Of a DNA stretch of 64,000 nucleotides, positions 24,077-33,189 are shown piece after piece; the first letter of the stretch is position 1; each line of letters begins with the position of its first letter. The stretch is from the NCBI GenBank assembly GCA_951828385.1, contig OX639973.1, positions 3,525,200-3,589,199 on the forward strand. The letters are read 5' to 3'. This DNA comes from an uncultured Poribacteria bacterium. Its GTDB lineage: Bacteria; Poribacteria; WGA-4E; WGA-3G. The notes beneath the pieces were generated by a model, which saw only the letters and a program-made list of their open reading frames with translations, made no database searches and was not told the origin of the DNA. The translations under genes were made by a program, and so were the position numbers.

Positions 24077-26111
24077 TTTGTAGATAACGCTTCATATCCC
24101 ACAAGAGAATGGTGCCATCGAAACTTGCACTTGCCAAAAGTGTGTTATCTCGAGAAAAGGCGAGACATTGAACATCTGTCGGATGTCCAGTGAGTGTGGC
24201 GATAATTTCCCATGTGGCAACTTCCCACAACTGGATGGGGGCTCTCTCTCCAGCATACCACCAAGAACCAGAGGCTAAATACCGACCACAAGATGAAAAC
24301 GTTAGCGCAAACGGCTGCCGACATTCATGTGGCGGAAGTATCGCCATGAGGAGTTGGTAGGTTGTGGCATCCCACAACCGAATCTCGTTGTGCATTCCAC
24401 CGACAATGATACTCCCACAGGGTGAAAAAACAACTGCTTCCATTGGAATAGGATGATAGGCTGTGTCTCCTCTGATGTGTCTGTTACGCTGCAACCGAAG
24501 TTTACGCTGTTTTTGCTCGGCATCCCCGACATAGCGTTCTGCTTCCAAAGTTAGATCAAACGGTGCTAATGGAAGTGTAGCAATCTCTTTGCCAGAATCA
24601 ACATCCCAGACCCGAGCGGTTCCATCGGTTGAACCACTCACCAGCCGTTTTCCATCTGGATCAAACACCAAGGACCGAATTAAACGGGTATGCCCCAACA
24701 AAGTCGTCTGTTTTCCCTGCGTATCCCATACATATATTTTCCCTTCTGTATCCCCACTCGCAAAAGGCTCACCAAGGGGTGCGAAGGCAAAGGTCCGAAC
24801 GAATTCTTGATGTCCAGCAAAGGTAACGATTGTCTCGTCGGTATCAACATCCCATACAAGGAGTCTGTTTTCAATGCTACCAATAGCGCGGATGCTACCC
24901 GTTGGTGAGATATAGACTGAACGAATTGTTGTATTTGGGCGGACAATTGCCCGCTGTCGTCGTTTTTCGGCAACATTCCAACAGATGGCCTCTGGAGAGT
25001 CAACGCTCACTAATGTCTGCCCATCGGGTAAAAACTCCACGAAGTGTGGATAGTGAACTTCTCTGGAAATAGAAGCGACAGCGCGAGAATTATCCATATC
25101 CCACATTTTGATATCCCGTTCGGTTGCGAAAATCAGAGCCGATTTCAATCTGCCCCCAGACGGTGATTTTTCAGTTAAAAAGCGTAGAACATCAACACCC
25201 CCATGAGAATCAAAAGTGTTAAGTTTCTCATCAGTTTTCACATCCCAGACGGTGAGTGTGGATTGATGCACACCAGCAGCAAGAAGGCTTCCTGACCCTG
25301 AGTAAGTCGGCATTATCTGTCGATATTCAGGATATGAGAACTCCCTCATCTGGGTACCTGCGGTAACATCCCACTCTCGCAAGGTGCCGCCCGACAAATC
25401 ACCTGCGGCAAGGTATTTTCCACACGGCGAAAAGTTAAGCGCATATACCCGTGCTGTATGTCCTTTAAGGGAAGCAATCTGTTCACCTGTTTCTACATGC
25501 CACACCGAGATGAAATCGGCGGTGCCTTCTATATCCGCCGGAGTTGGACAGGCGAGGAGCTGCCCATCATCGGAAAAGCAGAGAGGACGCGGAACACCCC
25601 CTTGCCATCGGACTGTTATGTCGGGGTCGGCTTGGAACTCGGCAATCTGCTCTCCTGTTTCGGCATGCCAAAGATGAACGATACCGATGAGCGGCTCAGA
25701 AGTGGCGATGTACTGACTGTCATTGGAAAAGACAACCCGGCTCAGTCTCGATCTAAATCTAACTTTTGAAGATTCAATTCGGGTAATGCTTGTCCCTCGA
25801 TCAACGTCCCATACCTTAAGGGTCTGGTCACGGTTGCCAATGGCAAGCCATTTGCCATTTGGAGAAAAATTGAGGCGGCAACTCATCCCCCGCTCCGTTT
25901 CCCACAAATGGGTGGGAGTCATCGTTGAAAGTTCATACAACCATACTCCGATACAGGTGGCAACAACCAGCGTCTTCCTATCTGGCGAAAGCGCGAGATC
26001 TTCCACATATCCTCGTCCAAAACGGATTATAGCCCCCTCTGGGAGTGCCCACGTACGGACTTCCTTATTTATTTCGTCTGCACTCTGAATGTGCACAGTT
26101 TGGTTTTCCAC
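24063..26111 (-). CDS. Large WD40-repeat protein
   Basis: 682 residues with about 12-14 WD40 blades. Examples are LNFSPNGKWLAIGNRDQTLKVWDVD, LVFDPDGKRLVSGSTDGTARVWDVD and LAFSRDNTLLASASFDGTILLWD. No signal peptide or kinase domain: a cytoplasmic double beta-propeller scaffold. GTG start at 26111 with AGAGGAG upstream. It is the first gene of a three-gene unit with the MacB-type permease (14-bp overlap) and the STT3-like protein, so it may organise or regulate that membrane complex. Confidence 0.88.
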   Translation of the reverse strand: MENQTVHIQSADEINKEVRTWALPEGAIIRFGRGYVEDLALSPDRKTLVVATCIGVWLYELSTMTPTHLWETERGMSCRLNFSPNGKWLAIGNRDQTLKVWDVDRGTSITRIESSKVRFRSRLSRVVFSNDSQYIATSEPLIGIVHLWHAETGEQIAEFQADPDITVRWQGGVPRPLCFSDDGQLLACPTPADIEGTADFISVWHVETGEQIASLKGHTARVYALNFSPCGKYLAAGDLSGGTLREWDVTAGTQMREFSYPEYRQIMPTYSGSGSLLAAGVHQSTLTVWDVKTDEKLNTFDSHGGVDVLRFLTEKSPSGGRLKSALIFATERDIKMWDMDNSRAVASISREVHYPHFVEFLPDGQTLVSVDSPEAICWNVAEKRRQRAIVRPNTTIRSVYISPTGSIRAIGSIENRLLVWDVDTDETIVTFAGHQEFVRTFAFAPLGEPFASGDTEGKIYVWDTQGKQTTLLGHTRLIRSLVFDPDGKRLVSGSTDGTARVWDVDSGKEIATLPLAPFDLTLEAERYVGDAEQKQRKLRLQRNRHIRGDTAYHPIPMEAVVFSPCGSIIVGGMHNEIRLWDATTYQLLMAILPPHECRQPFALTFSSCGRYLASGSWWYAGERAPIQLWEVATWEIIATLTGHPTDVQCLAFSRDNTLLASASFDGTILLWDMKRYLQNEKS

Positions 26112-26138
26112 CTTAAATCTCCTCTTTTAAAATCTCTC

Positions 26139-26272
26139 AGGACTTACGCAAAAGAGTTGACATGATTTCTATATAGGACTTACGCAAATTTAGCACACAG
26201 TGCGGTATTTTGGTATATTTAACCCCCTAAATCCCCTTATCAGGGAACTTTAAGAGAAAATACGTAAGCCCT
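26139..26272. repeat. MITE-like element bounded by GGACTTACGCAAA repeats
   Basis: AGGACTTACGCAAA occurs at 26139 and again at 26175. An imperfect inverted copy (TACGTAAGCCCT) ends at 26272. Between lies CCCCCTAAATCCCCTTATCAGGG. A further GCGTAAGTCC is at about 6103. The organisation resembles a non-autonomous mobile element or its remnant; no transposase is present. Confidence 0.45.
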
Positions 26273-26273
26273 A

Positions 26274-26424
26274 AAGATCTTTATCAGTAGAACCACCACA
26301 TACGCCATCACATTCGCGACACTCACTTTGGTTTTTCCGTACAACAGCCGTCAGTCCCCCCAGAGCATTTAATAAGATCTTTATCAGTAGGACCACCACA
26401 TACGCCATAACACTCGCGACACTT
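26274..26424 (-). repeat. 52-bp direct duplication, offset 100 bp, at the end of the Cys-rich gene
   Basis: Segments 26274-26325 and 26374-26424 differ at only about four positions and lie exactly 100 bp apart. 100 is not a multiple of three, so the downstream copy is out of frame with the gene that contains the upstream copy. Confidence 0.85.
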
Positions 26425-26700
26425 GTCAGGGAAATTACACTGATCTGAACAGCCTTTGGGCCTTCCATCACATGCATCGTTCCTTGGACAATCACCACAA
26501 TCACCGTTACCCTCACAGTTACAACAGCTGCTGGAAGAGAAATCCTCCCCAGCACCACAGCCAGCACCACAGCAGCTGGAGGCTTCGATTTCCACGACAA
26601 ATCCATCAAACGCGCCTGCGTAAACCACACCACCGACGAAAAGTAAGGCAATCATTAATTTACCTATGATATTCGGGGTTGCGAAAAAATTTCTGACCAT
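26323..26700 (-). CDS. Cysteine-rich secreted small protein
   Basis: 125 residues. A hydrophobic segment (IIGKLMIALLFVGGVVYAGAF) gives a signal peptide or anchor. The mature part is packed with about 19 Cys: SCCGAGCGAG, SSSCCNCEGNGDCGDCP, CRECYGVCGGPTDKDL, CSGGTDGCC. No family is recognised; EGF-like, metal-binding or disulfide-knotted peptides are possible. The frame stops at TEKPK, but in the other frame the sequence continues as SECRECDGVCGGSTDKDL, a repeat of the in-frame CRECYGVCGGPTDKDL, so the ancestral protein was probably longer and has been shortened by a frameshift. Confidence 0.6.
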   Translation of the reverse strand: MVRNFFATPNIIGKLMIALLFVGGVVYAGAFDGFVVEIEASSCCGAGCGAGEDFSSSSCCNCEGNGDCGDCPRNDACDGRPKGCSDQCNFPDKCRECYGVCGGPTDKDLIKCSGGTDGCCTEKPK

Positions 26701-26860
26701 TTCTGAAATGCTCCTTTATGTAAAAGAGACGTGAATCAGTATAGCACGTCTCCACGAATTATCTGCAAACAATTAAATCAAAATCAGGTTTTCGCAGCTT
26801 CTGTGCCCTTACGGGTGTCTTAGACCACTGCACACAAGCGGCGTAACCCTGTTAACAACA

Positions 26861-27312
26861 TCAATCGAATGTTAACGTCTCCCCTTTCACTTTTGTTAGA
26901 ACGGAATCCATCCACTGGCTATATGGTGTGTCTCTAAACAGATCGTAACCGCCGAAAACTCGAAAGAATGGAGCAGCAGCGGAATAGAGATACCGTTGAA
27001 GCGACCTCACAGTACATGGCACTAAAAGGGCTCGTTGAAACCTATAAAGAGAGATATGTTTGTGGAAGTTGTTTTCCGGTAGGATACCAGAAACAATGAA
27101 AGCACTGACGGATAGAGTTAACTTTAGGTCAAGATTTGTGAAGGGGGGGTAAACCAATAGTTAACTTTTGAGAACAGAGACCGAGAAGGCGATGCCATAA
27201 CACGCGCACCAGCTGCTAAAGCGGTTAACACTTTGTTCAATACATTTCTGAGTGAGGTATTCAGATGGAGTCGTCGGTTCATTGTGCTCTTTATCCGTTT
27301 TGGTAAATTCAC
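26861..27312 (-). other. Possible frameshifted unknown ORF in a gene-poor stretch
   Basis: The 855 bp between the Cys-rich gene and cydB hold no recognisable gene. Two overlapping minus-strand frames (27124-27312 and 26861-27157) meet at a run of seven C (minus strand, near 27143-27149). Joining them there would give about 150 residues with a basic N-terminus and an ending in DSVLTKVKGETLTFD. No homology is recognised. It could be a decayed gene, a sequencing homopolymer error or chance. Confidence 0.2.
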
Positions 27313-27555
27313 GTTGGATCGCTATTAACGCGAAACAGAGTAATCAAATTTACCGGTATTATACAAAAAAAGAAAATATTTGTCAAATTAAATTCCGAAA
27401 AAACCATAATTTTGGGAAAAGTGTGTGATTCTCTAAATTTTCTCGCTTTTTTTCCGCAGGAAAGCCTTTTTAGAATTTTGGCATGCGGGATTGTAAATAG
27501 GGCGGACAAGGTTTCCTGCCACACTTTATGAGATAGCCCGTAATATTGCTTGCCG

Positions 27556-28608
27556 CTAATCTTTTCGAGAGGCATCAATCTGCACCGCAGCTGCCCCCGT
27601 CTTCCGAGAGGAGCCCTTAAACACAGCGTAAAGATACCAAAATGCGGGGACCAACAGTACACCGCCCACACCGAGCACAATCAGTACCGGACGCAGTACA
27701 GTATCTGGTGCAGCCGTATTTGAAAAGGTTAAATCCGGCGTGACAAGGGACGGATACTGTGCCAACCCCCAACCCAAAACGATGAGCGTAACCTGTATTG
27801 GGACGAGGATACGCGCAAGGCGAAATTGACGGTTCCAAAGCGTCCAGATGGCCCACAATGCCACCGCACCTGTTAAAATTTGAAACGGGAGTGACCAAGG
27901 GGCATTACCGAGTCCACGTCGAATTGTAGGAGCACCTTCAGCAGATAAGATAAAACTCAGTCCTGCCATCGCGCCGACACTCACTGCAGCAATGAGAGCA
28001 CGCCGTCTAAAATCCTCTCGCAACGCGGTGTCATCCGTCTCCAGCGTGAGATATACCGCTGCAAGCAAGGCGCAAAGCGTCAATGTGAAAAGACCTATCG
28101 CAAACGGAAACGGCGCAAGCCACGCTGAGATGAAGTCGGTGTCTACCTGTCCGCTTTCTATATCAACATGAATCGTGCCGGAGGCAACCGCGCCCAACGT
28201 AATTCCCAACATCACAGGCGTGATGACACTCCCAATAGCGAATACGCGGCTCCAACGGCGGTGTGTCGTATCCGATTGGTCATCGTAGGTACGAAATATA
28301 AACGCCGATCCGCGTAGCACAATCCCGATGAGCATTAAGGTTAGCGGAATGTGTAACGCTGTGCTAATCGCCGCGAATGCAACCGGAAACGCCACGAAGA
28401 GCAACACGATAATCACAATCAGCCAGACGTGGTTCGCTTCCCAGATAGGTGCGATGGCTTCTGTGATGAGTGACCGTTGTGCTTTTGCGCGGGGACCTGT
28501 CGCGAACAGATCCCAGACACCGCCACCAAAATCCGCGCCACCTGTCAGCATATAGATAATCAGGGAGATAAGCATCACGCCTGCAACGCAGAGTTCAAGT
28601 GTTAGCAT
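27556..28608 (-). CDS. cydB: Cytochrome bd ubiquinol oxidase subunit II
   Basis: 350 residues, 8-9 membrane segments. It starts MLTLELCVAGVMLISLIIYMLTGGADFGGGVWDL, the CydB signature, with the TEAIAPIWEANHVWLI region intact. It has a well-spaced GGAG upstream and follows cydA by 12 bp. Together with CydA it forms the high-affinity bd-type quinol oxidase. Confidence 0.94.
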   Translation of the reverse strand: MLTLELCVAGVMLISLIIYMLTGGADFGGGVWDLFATGPRAKAQRSLITEAIAPIWEANHVWLIVIIVLLFVAFPVAFAAISTALHIPLTLMLIGIVLRGSAFIFRTYDDQSDTTHRRWSRVFAIGSVITPVMLGITLGAVASGTIHVDIESGQVDTDFISAWLAPFPFAIGLFTLTLCALLAAVYLTLETDDTALREDFRRRALIAAVSVGAMAGLSFILSAEGAPTIRRGLGNAPWSLPFQILTGAVALWAIWTLWNRQFRLARILVPIQVTLIVLGWGLAQYPSLVTPDLTFSNTAAPDTVLRPVLIVLGVGGVLLVPAFWYLYAVFKGSSRKTGAAAVQIDASRKD

Positions 28609-28620
28609 CGGATTTCTCCA

Positions 28621-29931
28621 TTAATTTGCATCATACAAGCGCGGACTCTGGAAAATATGACGGCGTAAGAGGACAACAACAATAATTGAAAGAAAAATGT
28701 AAAGGATAGTAAAACTAACAAACGGAACAACGAGATTCGGCATTGGAGTTACCGCATCTGCTGTACGCATGATATTGTAGATAACCCACGGTTGCCGCCC
28801 GACCTCTGTGACCGTCCAACCCGCTTCAATGGCAATAAATCCAAGTGGCGTACAGAACGTAACGCACCGAAGATACCAGTGTTGGGTTGGTAGACTTTTG
28901 TGTTTCCACGCCAGCCAGCCTCCAATGATACCGACAGTAATCAAGACCATCCCACACGCGACCATAATCTGAAATGCGAAATGCACGATTGCCACCGGTG
29001 GACGATCTTCGCGCGGCACTTCCTTGAGCCCCATGATTTCCGCGTCGAAATCAAAATGTGCAAGGAAACTGAGTGCTTTCGGAATCTCAAGTGCATACCG
29101 GGTTTCCTCGGCATCTTCATCCGGAATACCGCCGATGCGTAATGGTGCGCCGCGCTCCGTCTCCCATTGTGCTTCCATCGCTGCGAGTTTAATAGGTTGG
29201 TACTTTGCGACGCGCTTCGCACTAATATCGCCGGAAATCGGTTGGAGGAGGGCGAACACCGCGCCGACACTCAAAGCAATCGCAAACGCTCGACGATGGA
29301 ATAGGTTATCGGGGTCACGTCTGAGAAAATAGGCGTGGATACCGGCGACTGCAAACCCGACTGCGAGAAAGGCAGCGATCGTCATGTGAAGTGCCTGGCT
29401 GAAAGAGGAAGGGTTCAACATTGCCGCAATCGGGTCAACGTTTGTCACCTTGCCATCGACAATAGAGAACCCAGTCGGTGTGTTCATCCATGCGTTAGCA
29501 GTAACAACAAAGATACCGGAAAATGTGCCGCCGAGTACCACCATCATCCCCGCAAACCAGTGTGCATATTTCGGGATACGGTCCCAACCGTAGAGGTAAA
29601 GTCCTAAGAAGATTGCCTCAAGGAAAAATGCGAACCCTTCCAACGAAAACGGCATGCCGATGATCGGACCGGCGTAAGCCATGAAATTGGGCCACAACAG
29701 ACCGAGTTCAAAAGACAAAACAGTCCCTGAGACCGCGCCTACAGCGAACATGATAGCTGTGCCTTTTGCCCACTGTTTCGCCAGCGTCAGGTAGACCTCT
29801 TCGCGTGTTTTGAGCCAGAACCCTTCAGCAATCACCATCAGCAGTGGCATCGCTATGCCGACTGCTGCGAAAATGATGTGGAATGCGAGTGACATCGCCA
29901 TTTGTGCGCGTGCTGCCAATAAATCTGTCAT
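28621..29931 (-). CDS. cydA: Cytochrome bd ubiquinol oxidase subunit I
   Basis: 436 residues from the ATG at 29931, chosen for GGAGGA seven bases upstream; a longer open frame adds 19 unlikely residues. Haem b595 ligand His is in AFHIIFAAVG, the WPNFMAYAGPIIGMPF and LEGFAFFLEAIFLGLYLYGW segments are typical, and the quinol-binding loop around ISAKRVAKYQPIKLAAME is of the short type associated with cyanide-insensitive oxidases. It forms an operon with cydB and gives respiration at low oxygen. Confidence 0.94.
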   Translation of the reverse strand: MTDLLAARAQMAMSLAFHIIFAAVGIAMPLLMVIAEGFWLKTREEVYLTLAKQWAKGTAIMFAVGAVSGTVLSFELGLLWPNFMAYAGPIIGMPFSLEGFAFFLEAIFLGLYLYGWDRIPKYAHWFAGMMVVLGGTFSGIFVVTANAWMNTPTGFSIVDGKVTNVDPIAAMLNPSSFSQALHMTIAAFLAVGFAVAGIHAYFLRRDPDNLFHRRAFAIALSVGAVFALLQPISGDISAKRVAKYQPIKLAAMEAQWETERGAPLRIGGIPDEDAEETRYALEIPKALSFLAHFDFDAEIMGLKEVPREDRPPVAIVHFAFQIMVACGMVLITVGIIGGWLAWKHKSLPTQHWYLRCVTFCTPLGFIAIEAGWTVTEVGRQPWVIYNIMRTADAVTPMPNLVVPFVSFTILYIFLSIIVVVLLRRHIFQSPRLYDAN

Positions 29932-30013
29932 GAGAGTGTCCTCCTTCATGCACGAGCTGCACACCGGCGAGTGGTCCCAAGCACCCACCCTATTTGTTAA
30001 CTATAGAGACGCA

Positions 30014-30838
30014 TCACGCACCCCACGGTTCAAGCCCGAGAAGTTTCTTGCCTAAAGGCGTCAATTCGGCAGTCTTACCGTGGTGATGCTCTTTCTCTTT
30101 CGCTTCTTTTCCAAGTCCTGTTAACCGTTCGCGCCATCCTGTAACCCGGCCTTCGCTTGTCGCTTTGCCGTCATCTGGTGCCGGTGACATCGTAATGTAC
30201 TGCGCCATCCGTGGACGTTCCGCGGAGTTCGGACTACTGCCATGCGGCAATGCGCTATGCCAGATAACCAGATCACCGGCTTTCCCAGCAACCGGGACCG
30301 CCTCCGCTTGATATTCCCGTACAACTTCCCGTGGGTTCGTATCGTCAGGAAGGTTCTCCAACCATGCCTCTAACTTCCGATGGAAACCCGGAATACAGGT
30401 AAACGCGCCTTGATTGCCCGGTGTATCCGCCAGATATAGTACACCTTGTACCTTTAAACGTACCGGCATATTGTCTAATGACATATCCCAATGCAGGTAA
30501 GGACCGGGAAAGTTCCAATCCGGGCGTTCAGGTGGATTCATGCTCGCACGATCAAAACTGACCCAGAGTTTATCGGTTCCCCAAATCTCTGAGAACGCCT
30601 GATGGACGCGAGGGAACTGTCGGTTATTCCACAACGCTTGATGCTGGTAAATTTCGACCATGATACCGCGGCGCGGTGGGTCAGGATACCAACTGTCCGG
30701 ATTGTCCCCTTCCATTTCAAGAAAATCCCAGACGGCTTGTTCGGCAGCGCGGCAATTCTCAAGGGGTACCGCTTCTGGCACAACAACGTAGCCGTGCTCT
30801 TCCCAAAATTCTAAGGCTTCTGCATCAAAAACTGGCAT
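30014..30838 (-). CDS. Phytanoyl-CoA dioxygenase (PhyH) family protein
   Basis: 274 residues. Fe(II)/2-oxoglutarate dioxygenase fold with the metal motif HWD (in PYLHWDMSLDN) and the distal His in LVIWHSALPHGSSPN, followed by the Arg-containing ERPRMAQYI that binds 2-oxoglutarate. FTCIPGFHRKLEAW is the usual PGSH-like loop. The substrate is unknown; the family hydroxylates many small molecules. Start ATG with AAGGAG upstream and a promoter at 30924-30953. It is divergent from the dehydrogenase/PhyH pair at 31176. Confidence 0.88.
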   Translation of the reverse strand: MPVFDAEALEFWEEHGYVVVPEAVPLENCRAAEQAVWDFLEMEGDNPDSWYPDPPRRGIMVEIYQHQALWNNRQFPRVHQAFSEIWGTDKLWVSFDRASMNPPERPDWNFPGPYLHWDMSLDNMPVRLKVQGVLYLADTPGNQGAFTCIPGFHRKLEAWLENLPDDTNPREVVREYQAEAVPVAGKAGDLVIWHSALPHGSSPNSAERPRMAQYITMSPAPDDGKATSEGRVTGWRERLTGLGKEAKEKEHHHGKTAELTPLGKKLLGLEPWGA

Positions 30839-30923
30839 AATTTTCTCCTTATCAATCGGTTCAGTTTCGAGCTGCTCTATGAACAGGAAACATTTCGATT
30901 ACCTGAAAATCAATGTAGTTTTA

Positions 30924-30953
30924 AGAATACCACAAAACGTTAAGAAAATTCAA
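30924..30953 (-). promoter_or_regulatory. Promoter of the PhyH gene
   Basis: Minus strand TTGAAT (30948-30953), 18 bp ending in TGG, TATTCT (30924-30929). Located in the 337-bp divergent gap 30839-31175, which holds nothing else besides the opposite promoter. Confidence 0.5.
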
Positions 30954-31090
30954 ATTTTTAGACCTACACATTAGCATCATCGAGTTTTCAGTCGTCAGCA
31001 AACAAGTAGCAGTCCCTTCAGCATACCGGAAATGACCCACCGAACCTTCTCACAGAAGAACAGTCGTAATTGAAGATCTCAAAAATTTTC

Positions 31091-31119
31091 TTGTAATTGA
31101 CTTAACCTTGTGGTAAAGT
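31091..31119 (+). promoter_or_regulatory. Promoter of the Gfo/Idh/MocA gene
   Basis: Weak -35 TTGTAA (31091-31096), 17 bp ending in TGTGG, TAAAGT (31114-31119). The TGTGGTAAA core is also found at 11894 and 46819. Confidence 0.45.
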
Positions 31120-31175
31120 ACGGACACTTAAAGCATGAAATTTAACGAACACTGAGATGGAAAGGAAAGTTCCCA

Positions 31176-32129
31176 ATGCTTAAAGCAGGATTTATTGGTG
31201 CAGGTGGGCGTAGTCAAGGTGCACATTACCCAAACGTTAATCGCTTGGAAGATGATGTTGAGATGCTCGGTGCGTGTGAATTAGACGAGTCAAAACTCGC
31301 ACAAGTCGCACAAAAATACGAGTTTCCGCATACCTTCACAGACCACCGGAAGATGTTAGATACCTTAGATTTAGATGTCGTCTATTGTGTAATGAACGAG
31401 AAGTGGATTTTGCAACCCGCTTTGGATTGCCTGAATGCTGGTAAGCATCTGTTCATAGAAAAACCGCCCGGTGCCAATAGCGATGAAACGCAACAATTAC
31501 TTGAGGCAGCGATTGCAAACGATGTCTACTGCATGGTAGGGTTTCAGCGTAGATACGCCGCTGTCACACGCGAAGCTATGCGGCGCGTCGCGGAAAAGGG
31601 ACCTGTCACATTGGCAGTCGCCACCTTCAACAAACAGATGTTGGGGCAGAACCGAGAATTTACGACAACCCTTTGGAACGATGTCTGCCACGTCATCGAT
31701 CTACTCCGGTATATGGCAGGTGGCGAACCGGTGGAAGTCACCGCGCATCGCGACACGTTTGGTGCGGAACAACGCAACTTTTACACTGCCTTTGTCCGCT
31801 TTGATAACAACGTTACAGGTGTACTTTTTGGGAGTCGCGCATCGGGTGGACGTGTCTTACGTTCCGAATTGCACGGTGTCGGCATCGGTTGCTATATGAA
31901 GATTCCTGAAGAAATCGAAATTTACGAGGATAACAACAGAAGCACTATGGGCGGCTGGGAAGTTGATGGGGTTGATCAGCGCGACTCACCGAGTTATGAA
32001 GGCGTGCTAACCATGCATCAACATTTCGCCGACAGCGTCCGCAACCGGACAGTTCCACTCACAGACCTCCGTGATGTCATCCACTCCATTCATCTCGTGG
32101 ATCAGATAGAAGGTCCTTTACCTAATTAA
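31176..32129 (+). CDS. Gfo/Idh/MocA family oxidoreductase
   Basis: 317 residues. Rossmann N-terminus with FIGAGGRSQGAHYPNV, then the catalytic-Lys motif HLFIEKPPGANSDE near residue 95. The C-terminal alpha/beta dimer domain ends with VLTMHQHFADSVRN. It oxidises or reduces a sugar, inositol or related polyol with NAD(P). Start ATG with AAAGGAAAG upstream. The PhyH gene follows after 17 bp, so the two probably act on one pathway. Confidence 0.9.
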   Translation: MLKAGFIGAGGRSQGAHYPNVNRLEDDVEMLGACELDESKLAQVAQKYEFPHTFTDHRKMLDTLDLDVVYCVMNEKWILQPALDCLNAGKHLFIEKPPGANSDETQQLLEAAIANDVYCMVGFQRRYAAVTREAMRRVAEKGPVTLAVATFNKQMLGQNREFTTTLWNDVCHVIDLLRYMAGGEPVEVTAHRDTFGAEQRNFYTAFVRFDNNVTGVLFGSRASGGRVLRSELHGVGIGCYMKIPEEIEIYEDNNRSTMGGWEVDGVDQRDSPSYEGVLTMHQHFADSVRNRTVPLTDLRDVIHSIHLVDQIEGPLPN

Positions 32130-32146
32130 TTTGTTCGTGTACCTGG

Positions 32147-33043
32147 ATGAAACATGACGAAGAATTGGAGATCGAATCTATGCTTGATGAACGCCATCTA
32201 CAACATCAGCTTACTGACGAACAACGTAACAGTCTAAATGAGGACGGGTATTTCACCGTTGAAAACGCACTTCCGTTAGACCTTGTTGAACGCCTTGAAG
32301 CACGGGTGGATCGCATCTACCAGAACCATCTCGATGCTGGCTATGATCCACATACTAAAAACCAACTGACTGCGGATAAGAACTTTTTTTACCCAAACTT
32401 CCTTGGCAAAGATCAGATTTTCGTAAACATTTTGGATTGGTATAAAACGTTCCCGAAAGTATGGGGCATTATGGGATGGAACATCTACTCCTACCATAGC
32501 CACTTCATTATCACACCACCACGCCCTGAAGCGGTTCGGGGCAGACCTGCACCACTGGGTTGGCACCAAGACAGTGGACGCGTTAACATTGAAATCGAAA
32601 GCTCACCACGACCGCGTCTCTCCATCAAAGTTGTTTACTGGCTGTCTGACTGTTCCGAAACAGGGCGCGGGAATTTTTATGTCATTCCCGGAAGCCATCT
32701 GTGGGACAAATTTGAACGTCCAAAAGATGGGTCGTTGCCGGAGGGTGCGACACCTATCTGTTGTAAACAAGGGGATGCTGTTTTCTTCGACCGTCGCCTA
32801 TGGCACGCCCGCAGTGAAAATGATTCTGACATCACGCGTAAAGGTCTCTTTTACGGATACGGTTACCGTTGGTTACGGAGCAAGGACAACATGACAATTC
32901 CACACGAGATGTTTGAGCGGAACGATCCAATTCGACAGCAGTTGCTCGGTGGTGGGACTAATGCGAACGGGCATTTCTCGCCCAAGGACGCAGACGTTCC
33001 TTTGAAAGTATGGCTTGAAGAGCACGGTGCTATCTCGAACTAA
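32147..33043 (+). CDS. Phytanoyl-CoA dioxygenase (PhyH) family protein
   Basis: 298 residues by the first ATG; an ATG at 32180 (MLDERHLQHQ) has GGAG nine bases upstream and may be the true start. Metal ligands: HQD in LGWHQDSGRVN and the distal His in FDRRLWHARSEN; FYVIPGSHLWDKF is the usual loop. Fe(II)/2-oxoglutarate oxygenase of unknown substrate, cotranscribed with the dehydrogenase upstream. Confidence 0.88.
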   Translation: MKHDEELEIESMLDERHLQHQLTDEQRNSLNEDGYFTVENALPLDLVERLEARVDRIYQNHLDAGYDPHTKNQLTADKNFFYPNFLGKDQIFVNILDWYKTFPKVWGIMGWNIYSYHSHFIITPPRPEAVRGRPAPLGWHQDSGRVNIEIESSPRPRLSIKVVYWLSDCSETGRGNFYVIPGSHLWDKFERPKDGSLPEGATPICCKQGDAVFFDRRLWHARSENDSDITRKGLFYGYGYRWLRSKDNMTIPHEMFERNDPIRQQLLGGGTNANGHFSPKDADVPLKVWLEEHGAISN

Positions 33044-33054
33044 GCACAAGAATC

Positions 33055-33075
33055 GGGGTTACAAACCCCTCCCAC
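33055..33075 (+). repeat. Hairpin repeat with ACA loop and TCCCAC tail
   Basis: GGGGTT-ACA-AACCCC then TCCCAC, preceded by AATC, just downstream of the PhyH gene. Same form as 14831-14851 with different arms. It could also serve as a terminator. Confidence 0.65.
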
Positions 33076-33125
33076 AAGAGTGATTGGTGACAAATTGAAT
33101 AGCTCCAGACGGAAGACCAATTCAC

Positions 33126-33154
33126 TTGACACGCATCAGAAAATAGCGTATAAT
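33126..33154 (+). promoter_or_regulatory. Perfect consensus promoter of the selenoprotein gene
   Basis: TTGACA (33126-33131), exactly 17 bp, TATAAT (33149-33154), 35 bp before the start codon. One of the strongest possible sigma70 promoters, suggesting high constitutive expression. Confidence 0.8.
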
Positions 33155-33189
33155 TTCATTAACTAACGTATTCATGGAGGCATAACGCG

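Noticed and set aside
26701-27555. Structured RNA gene in the 855-bp gap
   Set aside because: No tRNA arms, RNase P, tmRNA or SRP-like motifs were found by eye; nothing beyond the possible split ORF can be supported.
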